From Longimicrobiales bacterium (GTDB lineage: Bacteria; Gemmatimonadota; Gemmatimonadetes; Longimicrobiales; Gaopeijiaceae), in the NCBI GenBank assembly GCA_951813395.1, contig OX638356.1, positions 3,856,501 through 3,920,500 of the forward strand: a stretch of 64,000 bases of DNA. Direction: 5' to 3'. Positions 25,514 through 32,900 of the stretch are shown here, piece by piece. The notes under the pieces are model-generated. The model saw nothing but the letters and a program-made list of their open reading frames with translations, ran no database searches and was not told the DNA's origin. Numbering within the stretch: position 1 is the first letter of the stretch; each line of letters starts with the position of its first letter. Position numbers and translations under genes: made by a program.

Positions 25514-26125
25514 TTAGTCACTCGTCCGCAACGCCCACCTTACAATCGCCTCACTTCCCAGAGGGTTCCGCACAACACCCCACGCGACCAGTCCCCGACT
25601 TGCTAGGACCTCTGCATACGGCGGCAAACCCACACACCACAAGAAGTCGCCACGCGGGGAATAGACATCAAACACTAAGGGTTCTGACCATGTAATCTTG
25701 GGCTCATCCTCTCGCATTCCTTCAAACGCAAAAGCCGAGTCCGTCACTGCCCGCATATACCGCTCCACCCAAATCCGCCCGTCGGCGTCCACCCAGAGCT
25801 CCCGATAAGCTGGTTTCCACTCCGGAACGTCTGCCCACGCTCCCTCTCTGCCAACACGCGCGAGACAGGAGAGGAGAGAGAGATTAGAGTAGGGCGAGGC
25901 AGAGAGATGCAGAATGGAACGAGGAGAAGGAATGAAGGTGAACGGAACGCCCCTCTCTTCGGGGGAGGGCAAGCGAAGCGCGGCAGCTTCGGCGGCGTCT
26001 CCGGAGGTGTCGGCGAAGGCGCGACGAAGGGCCAATAGCAGCGCTACGGGCCCAAGGAGCAACGCAGAGCGAAGCGGCCCGGGCCGGATGCATCGCCGTT
26101 CGAATGCCGGGGGGATTTTGTCCAC
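25514..26125 (-). CDS. propeller-type C-terminal blade on an unrelated N-terminus
   Basis: 203-residue frame. The last 105 residues (EWKPAYRELWVDADGRIWVE, then PLVFDVYSPRGDFLW) match the closing blade of the 6-bladed propeller lipoproteins seen elsewhere in the window. The first 95 residues do not: they include a hydrophobic Leu-rich stretch without a clear cleavage site and a low-complexity, purine-rich coding strand segment around 25850-25930. The usual 200-residue repeat region is missing. It is probably a rearranged remnant fused by chance to an upstream start, although translation is possible. Confidence 0.45.
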   Translation of the reverse strand: MDKIPPAFERRCIRPGPLRSALLLGPVALLLALRRAFADTSGDAAEAAALRLPSPEERGVPFTFIPSPRSILHLSASPYSNLSLLSCLARVGREGAWADVPEWKPAYRELWVDADGRIWVERYMRAVTDSAFAFEGMREDEPKITWSEPLVFDVYSPRGDFLWCVGLPPYAEVLASRGLVAWGVVRNPLGSEAIVRWALRTSD

Positions 26126-26131
26126 GGCCTG

Positions 26132-26560
26132 CTAAACTCCCACCAACTCTCCCAGCACGAACACGTCCGTAAGCAGTGCCCGGACGTGGATCGACGCGTT
26201 GAGGTTGTCGATCAGCTGGGACGAGACGGCGGGCTGCGCGGCCACCAGGCGCACCAGCGCCCGGGCGGCCTCCGCGTCGCGCCGAAGCACGTCCAGCGCG
26301 GCGTCCACGGCCCCTGCCGCGCCGGCACCGCCGCCAGGTACCGCCGACTTCGCCGCGCCGTCGCCTCCACCTTCCAGCAGGCGTCCCCGGAACGCCTCGT
26401 CCAGTCCGTCGAGCGCCTCTTCGAAGCCGCGCAGATACGACCGCACCTGTTCCCCCGCCTTACTGGCCGAATCGTCGGTCAGGCCCTGAGCGGCGTAGGC
26501 GAGGAAGAACTCGTAGCCCTCCTCGATCGCGTCGATGCGGCGCTTCAGGTCGTCGCTCAT
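26132..26560 (-). CDS. hypothetical helical protein, last gene of the Tat-exported Mo hydroxylase operon
   Basis: 142-residue acidic, Ala-rich helical protein (DLKRRIDAIEEGYEFFLAYA at the start; LIDNLNASIHVRALLTDVFV at the end). No signal peptide or membrane segment is seen, and no family is recognised. It is the last gene of the leftward operon encoding a cytochrome b and three molybdenum-hydroxylase subunits, 52 bp after the cytochrome gene. A role as an assembly or maturation factor for the exported enzyme, similar to chaperones of other exported molybdoenzymes, is a guess from position. Confidence 0.6.
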   Translation of the reverse strand: MSDDLKRRIDAIEEGYEFFLAYAAQGLTDDSASKAGEQVRSYLRGFEEALDGLDEAFRGRLLEGGGDGAAKSAVPGGGAGAAGAVDAALDVLRRDAEAARALVRLVAAQPAVSSQLIDNLNASIHVRALLTDVFVLGELVGV

Positions 26561-26612
26561 GGGCGCGCCGACAGCGCTCGGCGAGGGGCGTGTCGCAAGG
26601 AACCGGGAGCCT

Positions 26613-27449
26613 TCAATCGCCCTCGGCCTCGGCGGCCTGCGAGCCGGCTTCGGGTACCGTCCACCGCGCGGGGTCGTGGTTCTCGAGGTAGCGGTCGCGG
26701 TCGATCCAGCCGTTGATCATCGACCAGGTCATCCAGCGCTTCTCGGGACGGATCGCGAAGTAGACGTGCGCGATCACCAGGAAGATCAGGCCGATTCCGC
26801 ACACCCCGTGGATCACGTAGATCCAGCCCCACGCGGCGTCGCTGAACATGTAGGTCCGCTCGGCCCAAAGGAAGTTGTCGATCCGGAACATCATCAGGAT
26901 GCCGGTGACGACGGCGCCCAGCGTGGCCACCATCGCGACGTGGTGGAACATCTTCTGATCGACCGGATACTTGCCGGCGCGCGGGCGGTCGGCGTCCGCC
27001 TTGCCCAGGGCCGCCTTCAGTCCGAGCTTGCCCTCCTCGACGTCGCGGCGGTCGATCCACATCGTCCAGAAGTCCTGCTTCGCGAAGACGTGATAGATGT
27101 GGTAGATGAGCGTCAGGATGAGCAGGACGCCGGCGATCCAGTGGATGGTGACCCAGGGGAACTGGATCCCGATGACCGGGAAGAAGGCCGTGATGAGGAG
27201 CGCGAACATGGTTGCGCTCATCGACCAGTGGAAGCCGCGCGCGCCCGGCTTGTGGCGCTGAAGCTTCTCGGGCAGGCCCTCCGCTTCAGCCGGGTCGACT
27301 TCGCCCGTGCCCACCTTCTTGGGCACCATGAGCGCGTGCACCACCACGAAGACGGCGCCGATGATCACCGCCGCCCAGATCAGGTCCCACGACACACCGA
27401 TCGGGACGTCCTCGCCCCAGGGGTTCAGTGCCCGCCGAAGGAATTCCAT
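26613..27449 (-). CDS. cytochrome b subunit (formate dehydrogenase gamma/Ni-Fe hydrogenase b type)
   Basis: 278-residue integral membrane protein with four main helices after an N-terminal anchor. Helix histidines that would hold two b hemes appear in GFHWSM, TIHWIAG, YHIYHVF and LVIAHVYFAI. The layout matches the di-heme cytochrome b561 type that passes electrons between periplasmic oxidoreductases and the quinone pool. Its ATG overlaps the stop of the FAD subunit by one base (TGATG). In this operon it most likely takes electrons from the Tat-exported molybdenum hydroxylase to quinone, an arrangement different from the soluble xanthine oxidase type. Confidence 0.88.
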   Translation of the reverse strand: MEFLRRALNPWGEDVPIGVSWDLIWAAVIIGAVFVVVHALMVPKKVGTGEVDPAEAEGLPEKLQRHKPGARGFHWSMSATMFALLITAFFPVIGIQFPWVTIHWIAGVLLILTLIYHIYHVFAKQDFWTMWIDRRDVEEGKLGLKAALGKADADRPRAGKYPVDQKMFHHVAMVATLGAVVTGILMMFRIDNFLWAERTYMFSDAAWGWIYVIHGVCGIGLIFLVIAHVYFAIRPEKRWMTWSMINGWIDRDRYLENHDPARWTVPEAGSQAAEAEGD

Positions 27450-28450
27450 CAGGCAGCATCCCGAATCGACCGCTTCACCAGGTTCCGCGTGAGCGCGATC
27501 TTGTAGTCGTTGTGACGGAGCGCGCGGGTGTCCTCAATCGCGATCTCCCCCGCCATCTGTCCGGTCTCGTCGCTGGGCTCGCGTCCCCGGATTGCGGCCT
27601 CGACCGCGCCCATGCGCACCGGGTACGGCGCGATGCTGTTCACCACGATCCGCGCGTCCTGGATCACGCCGCCCTGCACCTGCAACACCGATGCGACGCT
27701 CACCAGCGAGAAGTCCCACGACTTGCGGTCCCGGATCTTCTCGAAGTACCAGCGCGCGCCCTCCCACCGGGCGGGCAGCACGATGCGCGTGAGCAGGTCG
27801 CCGGGCTCCAGCACCGTCATCCGCTCGATGTCGATGTCAGGGCCGATGAAGAAGTCCACGGCCGGGTAGGTCCGCTCGCCGGAGGTGCTCGCGACCACCA
27901 TCTCGGCGTCGAGGGCGACGAGCGCGGGCGCGGTGTCCGAGGGGTTGACCGCGACGCAGCGATCCGCACCCACGATGCAGTGTTCACGGTTCATGGAGCG
28001 CCGGGTGGCGGCGTAGCAGATGTTGCCTCCCGCGCGGTAGCATGGCCACCCGCTCCGGTAGTACCAGCAACGGGTATCCTGCACGATGTTCCCCCCGAGC
28101 GTGCCCTGGTTGCGGATCTGCGGCGTGGCAACCAGTCCCGCGGCTTCGGCCAGCAACGGATACCGGGCCTGCACGTCGGCGTGCTCAGCCACGTCGGTGA
28201 GGCTGGTCATGGCCCCGATGTCGAGCCCGCCGTCGCCGCCCTGCGCGATGCCGCGGATCTCGTCCACGCCCCCGAGGTCGATCACCGCCGCCGGGCGCTT
28301 GATCCGGTCCTTGAACCAGTCGAAGGTGTCCAGACCTCCGGCCAGAACCCATCCCTCGCTCCCGTGCTCGTCCATCAGGCGCACCGCGTCGTCGACGCCG
28401 GCCGGCTGAAAGAGTTCGAACGGCGGGATCATGTCACGTATGACAGCCAC
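27449..28450 (-). CDS. molybdenum hydroxylase FAD-binding subunit with extra Fe-S cysteines (PaoB-like)
   Basis: 333-residue FAD subunit of the xanthine dehydrogenase/CO dehydrogenase class. VLAGGLDTFDWFKD replaces the usual AGGTDL loop, and TLGGNIVQDTR binds the FAD diphosphate. It has an insertion with cysteines at QDTRCWYYRSGWPCY, GNICYAA, REHCIVG and ADRCVAV, as in aldehyde oxidoreductase PaoB of E. coli, where such cysteines hold a 4Fe-4S cluster. That cluster would form an extra electron-relay step towards the cytochrome b encoded next. The gene lies 38 bp after the Mo-subunit stop. Confidence 0.9.
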   Translation of the reverse strand: MAVIRDMIPPFELFQPAGVDDAVRLMDEHGSEGWVLAGGLDTFDWFKDRIKRPAAVIDLGGVDEIRGIAQGGDGGLDIGAMTSLTDVAEHADVQARYPLLAEAAGLVATPQIRNQGTLGGNIVQDTRCWYYRSGWPCYRAGGNICYAATRRSMNREHCIVGADRCVAVNPSDTAPALVALDAEMVVASTSGERTYPAVDFFIGPDIDIERMTVLEPGDLLTRIVLPARWEGARWYFEKIRDRKSWDFSLVSVASVLQVQGGVIQDARIVVNSIAPYPVRMGAVEAAIRGREPSDETGQMAGEIAIEDTRALRHNDYKIALTRNLVKRSIRDAA

Positions 28451-28465
28451 TTTGGTTCTCCTTAT

Positions 28466-28502
28466 CGGTCAGACGTGCGTGTTCACGGTCAGACGTGCGT
28501 GT
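28466..28502. repeat. tandem 17-bp repeat with 20-bp period at the Mo-subunit stop
   Basis: CGGTCAGACGTGCGTGT occurs at 28466-28482 and again at 28486-28502. On the minus strand the second copy encodes the last codons THV and the TGA of the Mo subunit, and the first duplicates that end just downstream. It lies between this stop and the start of the FAD subunit, near the latter's ribosome binding site. Confidence 0.85.
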
Positions 28503-30888
28503 CGAGCAACCCGTAGGGACGGGGCCGGCCTTCCAGCTCCGCCAGGATCATGTCCGAAGTCAGCGGCGTGCGGCAGAGGCACATGCCACCCATCGCGTCG
28601 GCCACCGCGCAGACGTAGGCCGCCTCGCCGGCGCCGACCGGCGGCTCGCCGATCCCTTTCGCGCCGACGGGCGTGTGCGGGTCCGGCAGGTTGACGGCCG
28701 CGAAGCGGGGGCTCCTCGGCACGTCGAGTATTCCGGGCGGGCGCGCCGTGTAGAATCGCTTCGTGAACGGGATGCCCCACTTCGGGTCGAAGACCCAGCG
28801 CTGGCTCTTCGCCATCCCGATCCCCTGGAAGACGCCGCCGTTGGTCTGCCCGGCCAGGGAGCGCGGGTGCATGACCGTGCCGCAGTCGGTGCTCGAGGCG
28901 AGGTCCACGATCTCGACCTCGCCGGTCTCGACGTCCAGCTCGACCTGCGCGAAGGTCGCGACCCAGGTGAAGACCGCACCCTCGCGCGGATAGTTGTCGC
29001 GCGCGGCGGCGATGAGGCCCTCGCCCGCCAGGCCGGCCACGGCCGCCTTGGTGGCGTCGTTCAGGTCTTCGGGCACCACTTCGCCGCTGAACTTGCCGCC
29101 CAGCGCCATGGCGCGCTCCGCCGCCTGCGCAAAGCTGAGGCCGGCCGCGCGGTTTCCGGCGCGGAAGACGCGGCCGTCGGCGACACGGTAGTCGCTCGGC
29201 GAGCCGCCCAGTTCGCCCGCGGCCAGCTCCTGCAGCAGTCCCACCATGGCGGTCGCCGCCGCGTGGTTGGCGCGGGTGTGGGCGTGCGTGGTCTGGCTGC
29301 CCGCCTGCACGGTGCTGAAGGGCAGGTGCTTGCTGGTGTCGCCCCAGACGATCACGACGTCGTCCCACGAGAGGTCGAGCACGTCGGCCGCGGGGCGCGC
29401 GGTGTCGGCGATGGAATGCGTGCCGAGGTTGCCGATGCCCTGGTGCACGTGGAGCTTGCCGTCCGGGCGGATGACCAGGAGGCCGTCGCGGCCCGCGCTG
29501 CCGGCGGTGAAGGGGCTCAGGCCGATGCCCACCCCGGTCACCTTCGTGCCGTTGCGCTGTCCGGACAGCTGACTCTTCTCTTCCCAATCGAAGAGCTCGC
29601 CGCCCAGGTCGAGCGCCTCGCGCACGTACGCGCTAGTGAACGGCGCCTTGTTCTCTCCCAGCCAGCCATCGTGGCCGGGCGCGTTGACCTTGCGGATCTC
29701 GAGGCGGTCGACGCCGAGTTCGCGCGCCGCCTTGTCGACCAGCGGCTCGAGCATGGCCACGATCTGGGCGCCGCCCGGCGCACGCTGCGCGGAACGCGGG
29801 GGCGTGTTGGTGTACACCGGCACACCCCGGAAACGCATGTTCTCGGGCTGGTAGATCGCCGTAGCGACGGTGCCGGCGGTGCTGAAGTCGCTGGCGCGCC
29901 CGTAGGGGCCCCCATCCTGCACCAGGTAGAGGTCGAGCGCGGCCATGCGGCCGTCCGCGCGGAATCCGATCTTCGCCCAGCCCTGGAATCCGGCCCGCGC
30001 CCGCCCGATGTAGTTCTCTTCGTAGCGCGTGATCCTGAGCATGACCGGGCGGCCGATCTTGCGGGACATCACCGCGGGAATCGCCATGCTCGGCACGCCC
30101 GAGATCTTGCTGCCGAAGCCGCCCCCGCAGTACTCGCCGATGAATACCACATCGTCCGTCTCCACCCCGGCCATGCGCGCCACGGCGCCCCGGGTGCGCT
30201 CGGTCGACTGCGTGGAGCCGTGCAGGAAGAGCTTCCCGTTCTGCCAGTACGCCATGCAGGAACGGGGTTCCATGGGGTGGTGGGTGACCGACTGGTGGAC
30301 GATCGTCTCCTCGACGGTCACGTCGGCGTCGGCGAACGCGGCGTCCACGTCGCCAATGGCCCACTCGGCCGCGGGTTCGCCCATGGGGAGCCGGTCCGGA
30401 CCGGCCTCGTCGAAGACCGAATCGGGCCACTTGATCGTGAGCGGCTCGGGGCGGCCGCCGACGTTGCCGTCGAGGCGCGCGTCGGGTCCGCCCTCGCGCA
30501 GGCTCTCCAGCGGGTCCAGCACGAAGGGGAGCGCTTCCAGATCGACCCGGATCGCCTCCACCGCGGCTGCCGCCGTCGTCTCGTCCACGGCCGCGACCGC
30601 GAGGATCGGCTCACCCTCGTACTTGGGTTCGTCGGTCAACGCGGCTTCTCCGATCCCTTCTTCCTGCAGCGGCAGCTCCGACGCCCTCAGAATCCCAAGC
30701 ACCCCCTCCATCGCCTCGGCCGCACTCGTGTCCACGCTGCGGACTCGGGCGTGCGGCATCGGGCTCAGCAGCAGCTTCGCGAATACCATGCCCTCCGCGC
30801 GGAAGTCCTCGGCGTAACGCGCCCGTCCCGTGATCTTCGCGCGAAGATCCGGTGGGGAGATGTCGGTGCCGATTACGTTCTCAGCCAT
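28489..30888 (-). CDS. molybdopterin-dependent oxidoreductase large subunit (PaoC-like)
   Basis: 799-residue molybdopterin subunit of the xanthine oxidase family. It begins with the a/b hammerhead domain (LRAKITGRARYAEDF) and continues with Mo-cofactor domains including [15 protein letters not shown] and RSAQRAPGGAQ. The active-site glutamate is in GAKGIGEPPVGAGEAA near the C-terminus. It would hydroxylate an aldehyde or N-heterocycle. No signal peptide is present; export would occur by hitch-hiking with the Tat-signal small subunit, as in PaoABC. The ATG at 30888 follows the small subunit after 27 bp. Confidence 0.93.
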   Translation of the reverse strand: MAENVIGTDISPPDLRAKITGRARYAEDFRAEGMVFAKLLLSPMPHARVRSVDTSAAEAMEGVLGILRASELPLQEEGIGEAALTDEPKYEGEPILAVAAVDETTAAAAVEAIRVDLEALPFVLDPLESLREGGPDARLDGNVGGRPEPLTIKWPDSVFDEAGPDRLPMGEPAAEWAIGDVDAAFADADVTVEETIVHQSVTHHPMEPRSCMAYWQNGKLFLHGSTQSTERTRGAVARMAGVETDDVVFIGEYCGGGFGSKISGVPSMAIPAVMSRKIGRPVMLRITRYEENYIGRARAGFQGWAKIGFRADGRMAALDLYLVQDGGPYGRASDFSTAGTVATAIYQPENMRFRGVPVYTNTPPRSAQRAPGGAQIVAMLEPLVDKAARELGVDRLEIRKVNAPGHDGWLGENKAPFTSAYVREALDLGGELFDWEEKSQLSGQRNGTKVTGVGIGLSPFTAGSAGRDGLLVIRPDGKLHVHQGIGNLGTHSIADTARPAADVLDLSWDDVVIVWGDTSKHLPFSTVQAGSQTTHAHTRANHAAATAMVGLLQELAAGELGGSPSDYRVADGRVFRAGNRAAGLSFAQAAERAMALGGKFSGEVVPEDLNDATKAAVAGLAGEGLIAAARDNYPREGAVFTWVATFAQVELDVETGEVEIVDLASSTDCGTVMHPRSLAGQTNGGVFQGIGMAKSQRWVFDPKWGIPFTKRFYTARPPGILDVPRSPRFAAVNLPDPHTPVGAKGIGEPPVGAGEAAYVCAVADAMGGMCLCRTPLTSDMILAELEGRPRPYGLLDTHV

Positions 30889-30915
30889 CTCGATTCGCCT
30901 TTCTCACGTTCTCGG

Positions 30916-31569
30916 TCACGCGCGTGTGCCGGACAGCTCGACCGCCCGCATCGCCGTGTTCAGGATCTTGTCGTAGTCGCCGCAGCGGCAGAGGTTGCCC
31001 GACAGGAGCACCGCCGCCTCTTCGCGGGTCGGATTCGGGTTCTTCGACAGCATGCCGACCATGCTCATCGCGAATCCGGGCGCGCAGAACGCGCACTGGA
31101 AGCCCCCCTCGTCCATGACCGCCTGCTGGACCGGGTGCAGCTGGCCGTCCTGTTCCAGCCCCTCGATGGTCGTGACCTCGCGGCCCGCCACCGAGTGCGT
31201 CAGGATCGAGCAGCCGTAGTGGGTGACCCCGTCGAGCAGCACGGTGCAGGCCCCGCACTCGGCCCGGTCGCACCCCAGCTTGGTGCCGGTGAGGCCCAGC
31301 TGGTAGCGCAGCGTCATGGCGAGCGTCTCGTGCTTGGGGACGTCCACGCGGCGCTGCTGCCCGTTGACGTTGACGGTGATGAGCCGCTCCACCGCGTCCT
31401 GGGCGGAGAGCATCGGCGTCAGCACGCCACTGCCGCGGAACAGGTATCCCGCGGCCGATGCGGTGGCGCCGGCGGCGATCACCCCCTTGATGAACTTCCG
31501 GCGGGTGAAGCCGCCTCGTCGCGACTGAATGACTTCGGGTTGCAACATCTCGCTCAGCACCTCACTCAC
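30916..31569 (-). CDS. Tat-exported (2Fe-2S)-binding subunit (PaoA-like)
   Basis: 217-residue electron-transfer subunit with two 2Fe-2S clusters. A Tat signal, TRRKFIKGVIAAGA, begins near residue 22. The plant-ferredoxin cluster is in GCDRAECGACTV with a later Cys in YGCSI, and the second cluster cysteines are in FQCAFCAPGF and NLCRCGDY. It is the first gene of a leftward five-gene operon (small, Mo, FAD/4Fe-4S, cytochrome b, hypothetical). Because only this subunit has a signal, the whole trimer is probably folded in the cytoplasm and exported as a complex. Confidence 0.94.
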   Translation of the reverse strand: MSEVLSEMLQPEVIQSRRGGFTRRKFIKGVIAAGATASAAGYLFRGSGVLTPMLSAQDAVERLITVNVNGQQRRVDVPKHETLAMTLRYQLGLTGTKLGCDRAECGACTVLLDGVTHYGCSILTHSVAGREVTTIEGLEQDGQLHPVQQAVMDEGGFQCAFCAPGFAMSMVGMLSKNPNPTREEAAVLLSGNLCRCGDYDKILNTAMRAVELSGTRA

Positions 31570-31643
31570 GGATGAAGGGCGGGGCCGGTATTCTGGCTGA
31601 CATTATAGGGTGGCGCAGGCGGTCCGGCCAACCGGGCAGTGCC

Positions 31644-32096
31644 TCAGTCGCCGAGAGACGGCGTGAACCGGATCACGTGCACCGCGCCGCGTTCCTGCGG
31701 GCGGGCGAGTTCGGCCAAACCCCGATCGAACGTTGCCAGCGCACCGCCACGGCGAATGGCGAGTGCCAGCAGGTGCGCATCGGTGACTTGGCGGTATCCC
31801 GCGACGCGCCCGAACGGCGTGGCATCCGGCTCGGCAGGGGAGATGTCGTCCTCCCAGAAAACGTGACCCGATAGTGCGCGCATCCGCCGGAGCAAGACGA
31901 TGGCTTCGGCCGGTGTTGAAGCCTCCGGAATGGCGCGCCGGTTGCTGGAAACCCTGACGAATCCGGACTCGGTGAGGGGACAGGTGGCCCAGCCATCGTC
32001 CCGGTGCACCCCGAACCATCGGTGCGCGGCCGCGTGATGCACATGGTTCGGCCATGCAAGCGCGACGAGAACGTTGACGTCGAGGAGTCTCGTCAG
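31644..32096 (-). CDS. vapC: VapC-like PIN-domain toxin with CTG start
   Basis: 150-residue PIN ribonuclease toxin. The first catalytic Asp lies in TRLLDVNVLVALAWPNH, so translation must begin before it; the only suitable codon is CTG at 32096, preceded by GGAGG with 4 nt spacing and overlapping the vapB stop. A GTG at 32042 would remove the active-site strand. Other acidic positions lie in PLTESGFVRV, QVTDAHLLALA and LATFDRGLAEL. It would cleave RNA, often tRNA, when not bound by VapB. It follows vapB directly, as is typical. Confidence 0.82.
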   Translation of the reverse strand: MTRLLDVNVLVALAWPNHVHHAAAHRWFGVHRDDGWATCPLTESGFVRVSSNRRAIPEASTPAEAIVLLRRMRALSGHVFWEDDISPAEPDATPFGRVAGYRQVTDAHLLALAIRRGGALATFDRGLAELARPQERGAVHVIRFTPSLGD

Positions 32097-32320
32097 GTGT
32101 CCTCCAGGGCGTCGCGGACCATCTCGGAGGTGAGGGTCGGTGCGTCAGGCCCTACGTCAAAGACCGGAAAGCCATCGACGCGTGCGGCAGGTTCGCGGGG
32201 CCGGAGCCCTTCGCGCACCAGGGCGGACACGACGGTTCCCATGCTCTCGCCGCGTTCACGGGCGATGCCGCGGGCCGCGCGGTAGACGTCGGGGTCCAGC
32301 GTCAGTGTAGTTCTCATCAT
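32093..32320 (-). CDS. vapB: VapB-like antitoxin
   Basis: 75-residue ribbon-helix-helix antitoxin. MRTTLTLDPDVYRAARGIAR is the DNA-binding strand and first helix, followed by SMGTVVSALVREGLRP; the acidic tail would wrap the toxin. ATG at 32320, with a second Met next to it. It ends in the sequence that also forms the toxin ribosome site, giving coupling. It probably represses its own promoter; the short AT-rich repeat region CATCATAACATCATCGCATC just upstream (around 32325-32345) is a candidate operator. Confidence 0.82.
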   Translation of the reverse strand: MMRTTLTLDPDVYRAARGIARERGESMGTVVSALVREGLRPREPAARVDGFPVFDVGPDAPTLTSEMVRDALEDT

Positions 32321-32377
32321 GCGACATCATAACATCATCGCATCATGATGCCCAAGCGTCAGCCGACTCCGGGACTC

Positions 32378-32794
32378 CTACGCGCCTCCGCCCATCTTCG
32401 CGTCCAGCGTCATTTCGTCTTCGTCGATCGTGCCCCACAGGAGCAGCGCGCTCGCAGCGATGATCGCTGACGGGTAGAAGAGCACCTGGCTGCCCTCAAG
32501 GAACCAGCCCCACGGGTCGATAATCGACTTCCAGACCCCCAGCGCGGTGATCAGCAGGACCACGAACGCGACCGGGTAGGCGCGCCTCCGCCAGAGGCCG
32601 AGGACGACCAGCGCTCCGAGGATGATCTCGGCGACGCCGAAGACGTTCTGGACGACGGCCTGGGTGCCGATCCCGAGGTAGAACGCCTCCGCGACCGCCT
32701 GTCCGTGTTGGACGTTGACGAGCTTGTCGAGTCCCCACATGACCAGCAGCCAGCCCGTGGTTACCCGCAGAAGGAAGAGTCCCCAGCGTTTCAT
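32378..32794 (-). CDS. DoxX family membrane protein
   Basis: 138-residue integral membrane protein with four helices, beginning LLRVTTGWLLVMWGLDKLVN, the conserved first helix of DoxX-like proteins. The family was named for a thiosulfate:quinone oxidoreductase subunit, but most members are uncharacterised. No cysteine motif is present. It stands alone between vapBC and the S41 protease gene, all on the minus strand, with its own short leader; a role in redox stress is only a possibility. Confidence 0.75.
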   Translation of the reverse strand: MKRWGLFLLRVTTGWLLVMWGLDKLVNVQHGQAVAEAFYLGIGTQAVVQNVFGVAEIILGALVVLGLWRRRAYPVAFVVLLITALGVWKSIIDPWGWFLEGSQVLFYPSAIIAASALLLWGTIDEDEMTLDAKMGGGA

Positions 32795-32900
32795 GATTCG
32801 GCCTTTCGTTGTGGGTTGGCGTCGTCCGTTCGCATTCTGGACTTACGGTTTGCAGACCGCGGCGTCCAGCGGCCCCGTGTCGCCCAGCTCTCCCCGGCGC

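Noticed and set aside
28495-31575. A 1026-codon open frame on the plus strand
   Set aside because: It lies wholly opposite the Mo and 2Fe-2S subunit genes, whose motifs are unmistakable. Long antisense frames are common in GC-rich DNA. Its protein is His-, Arg- and Gly-rich without domains.
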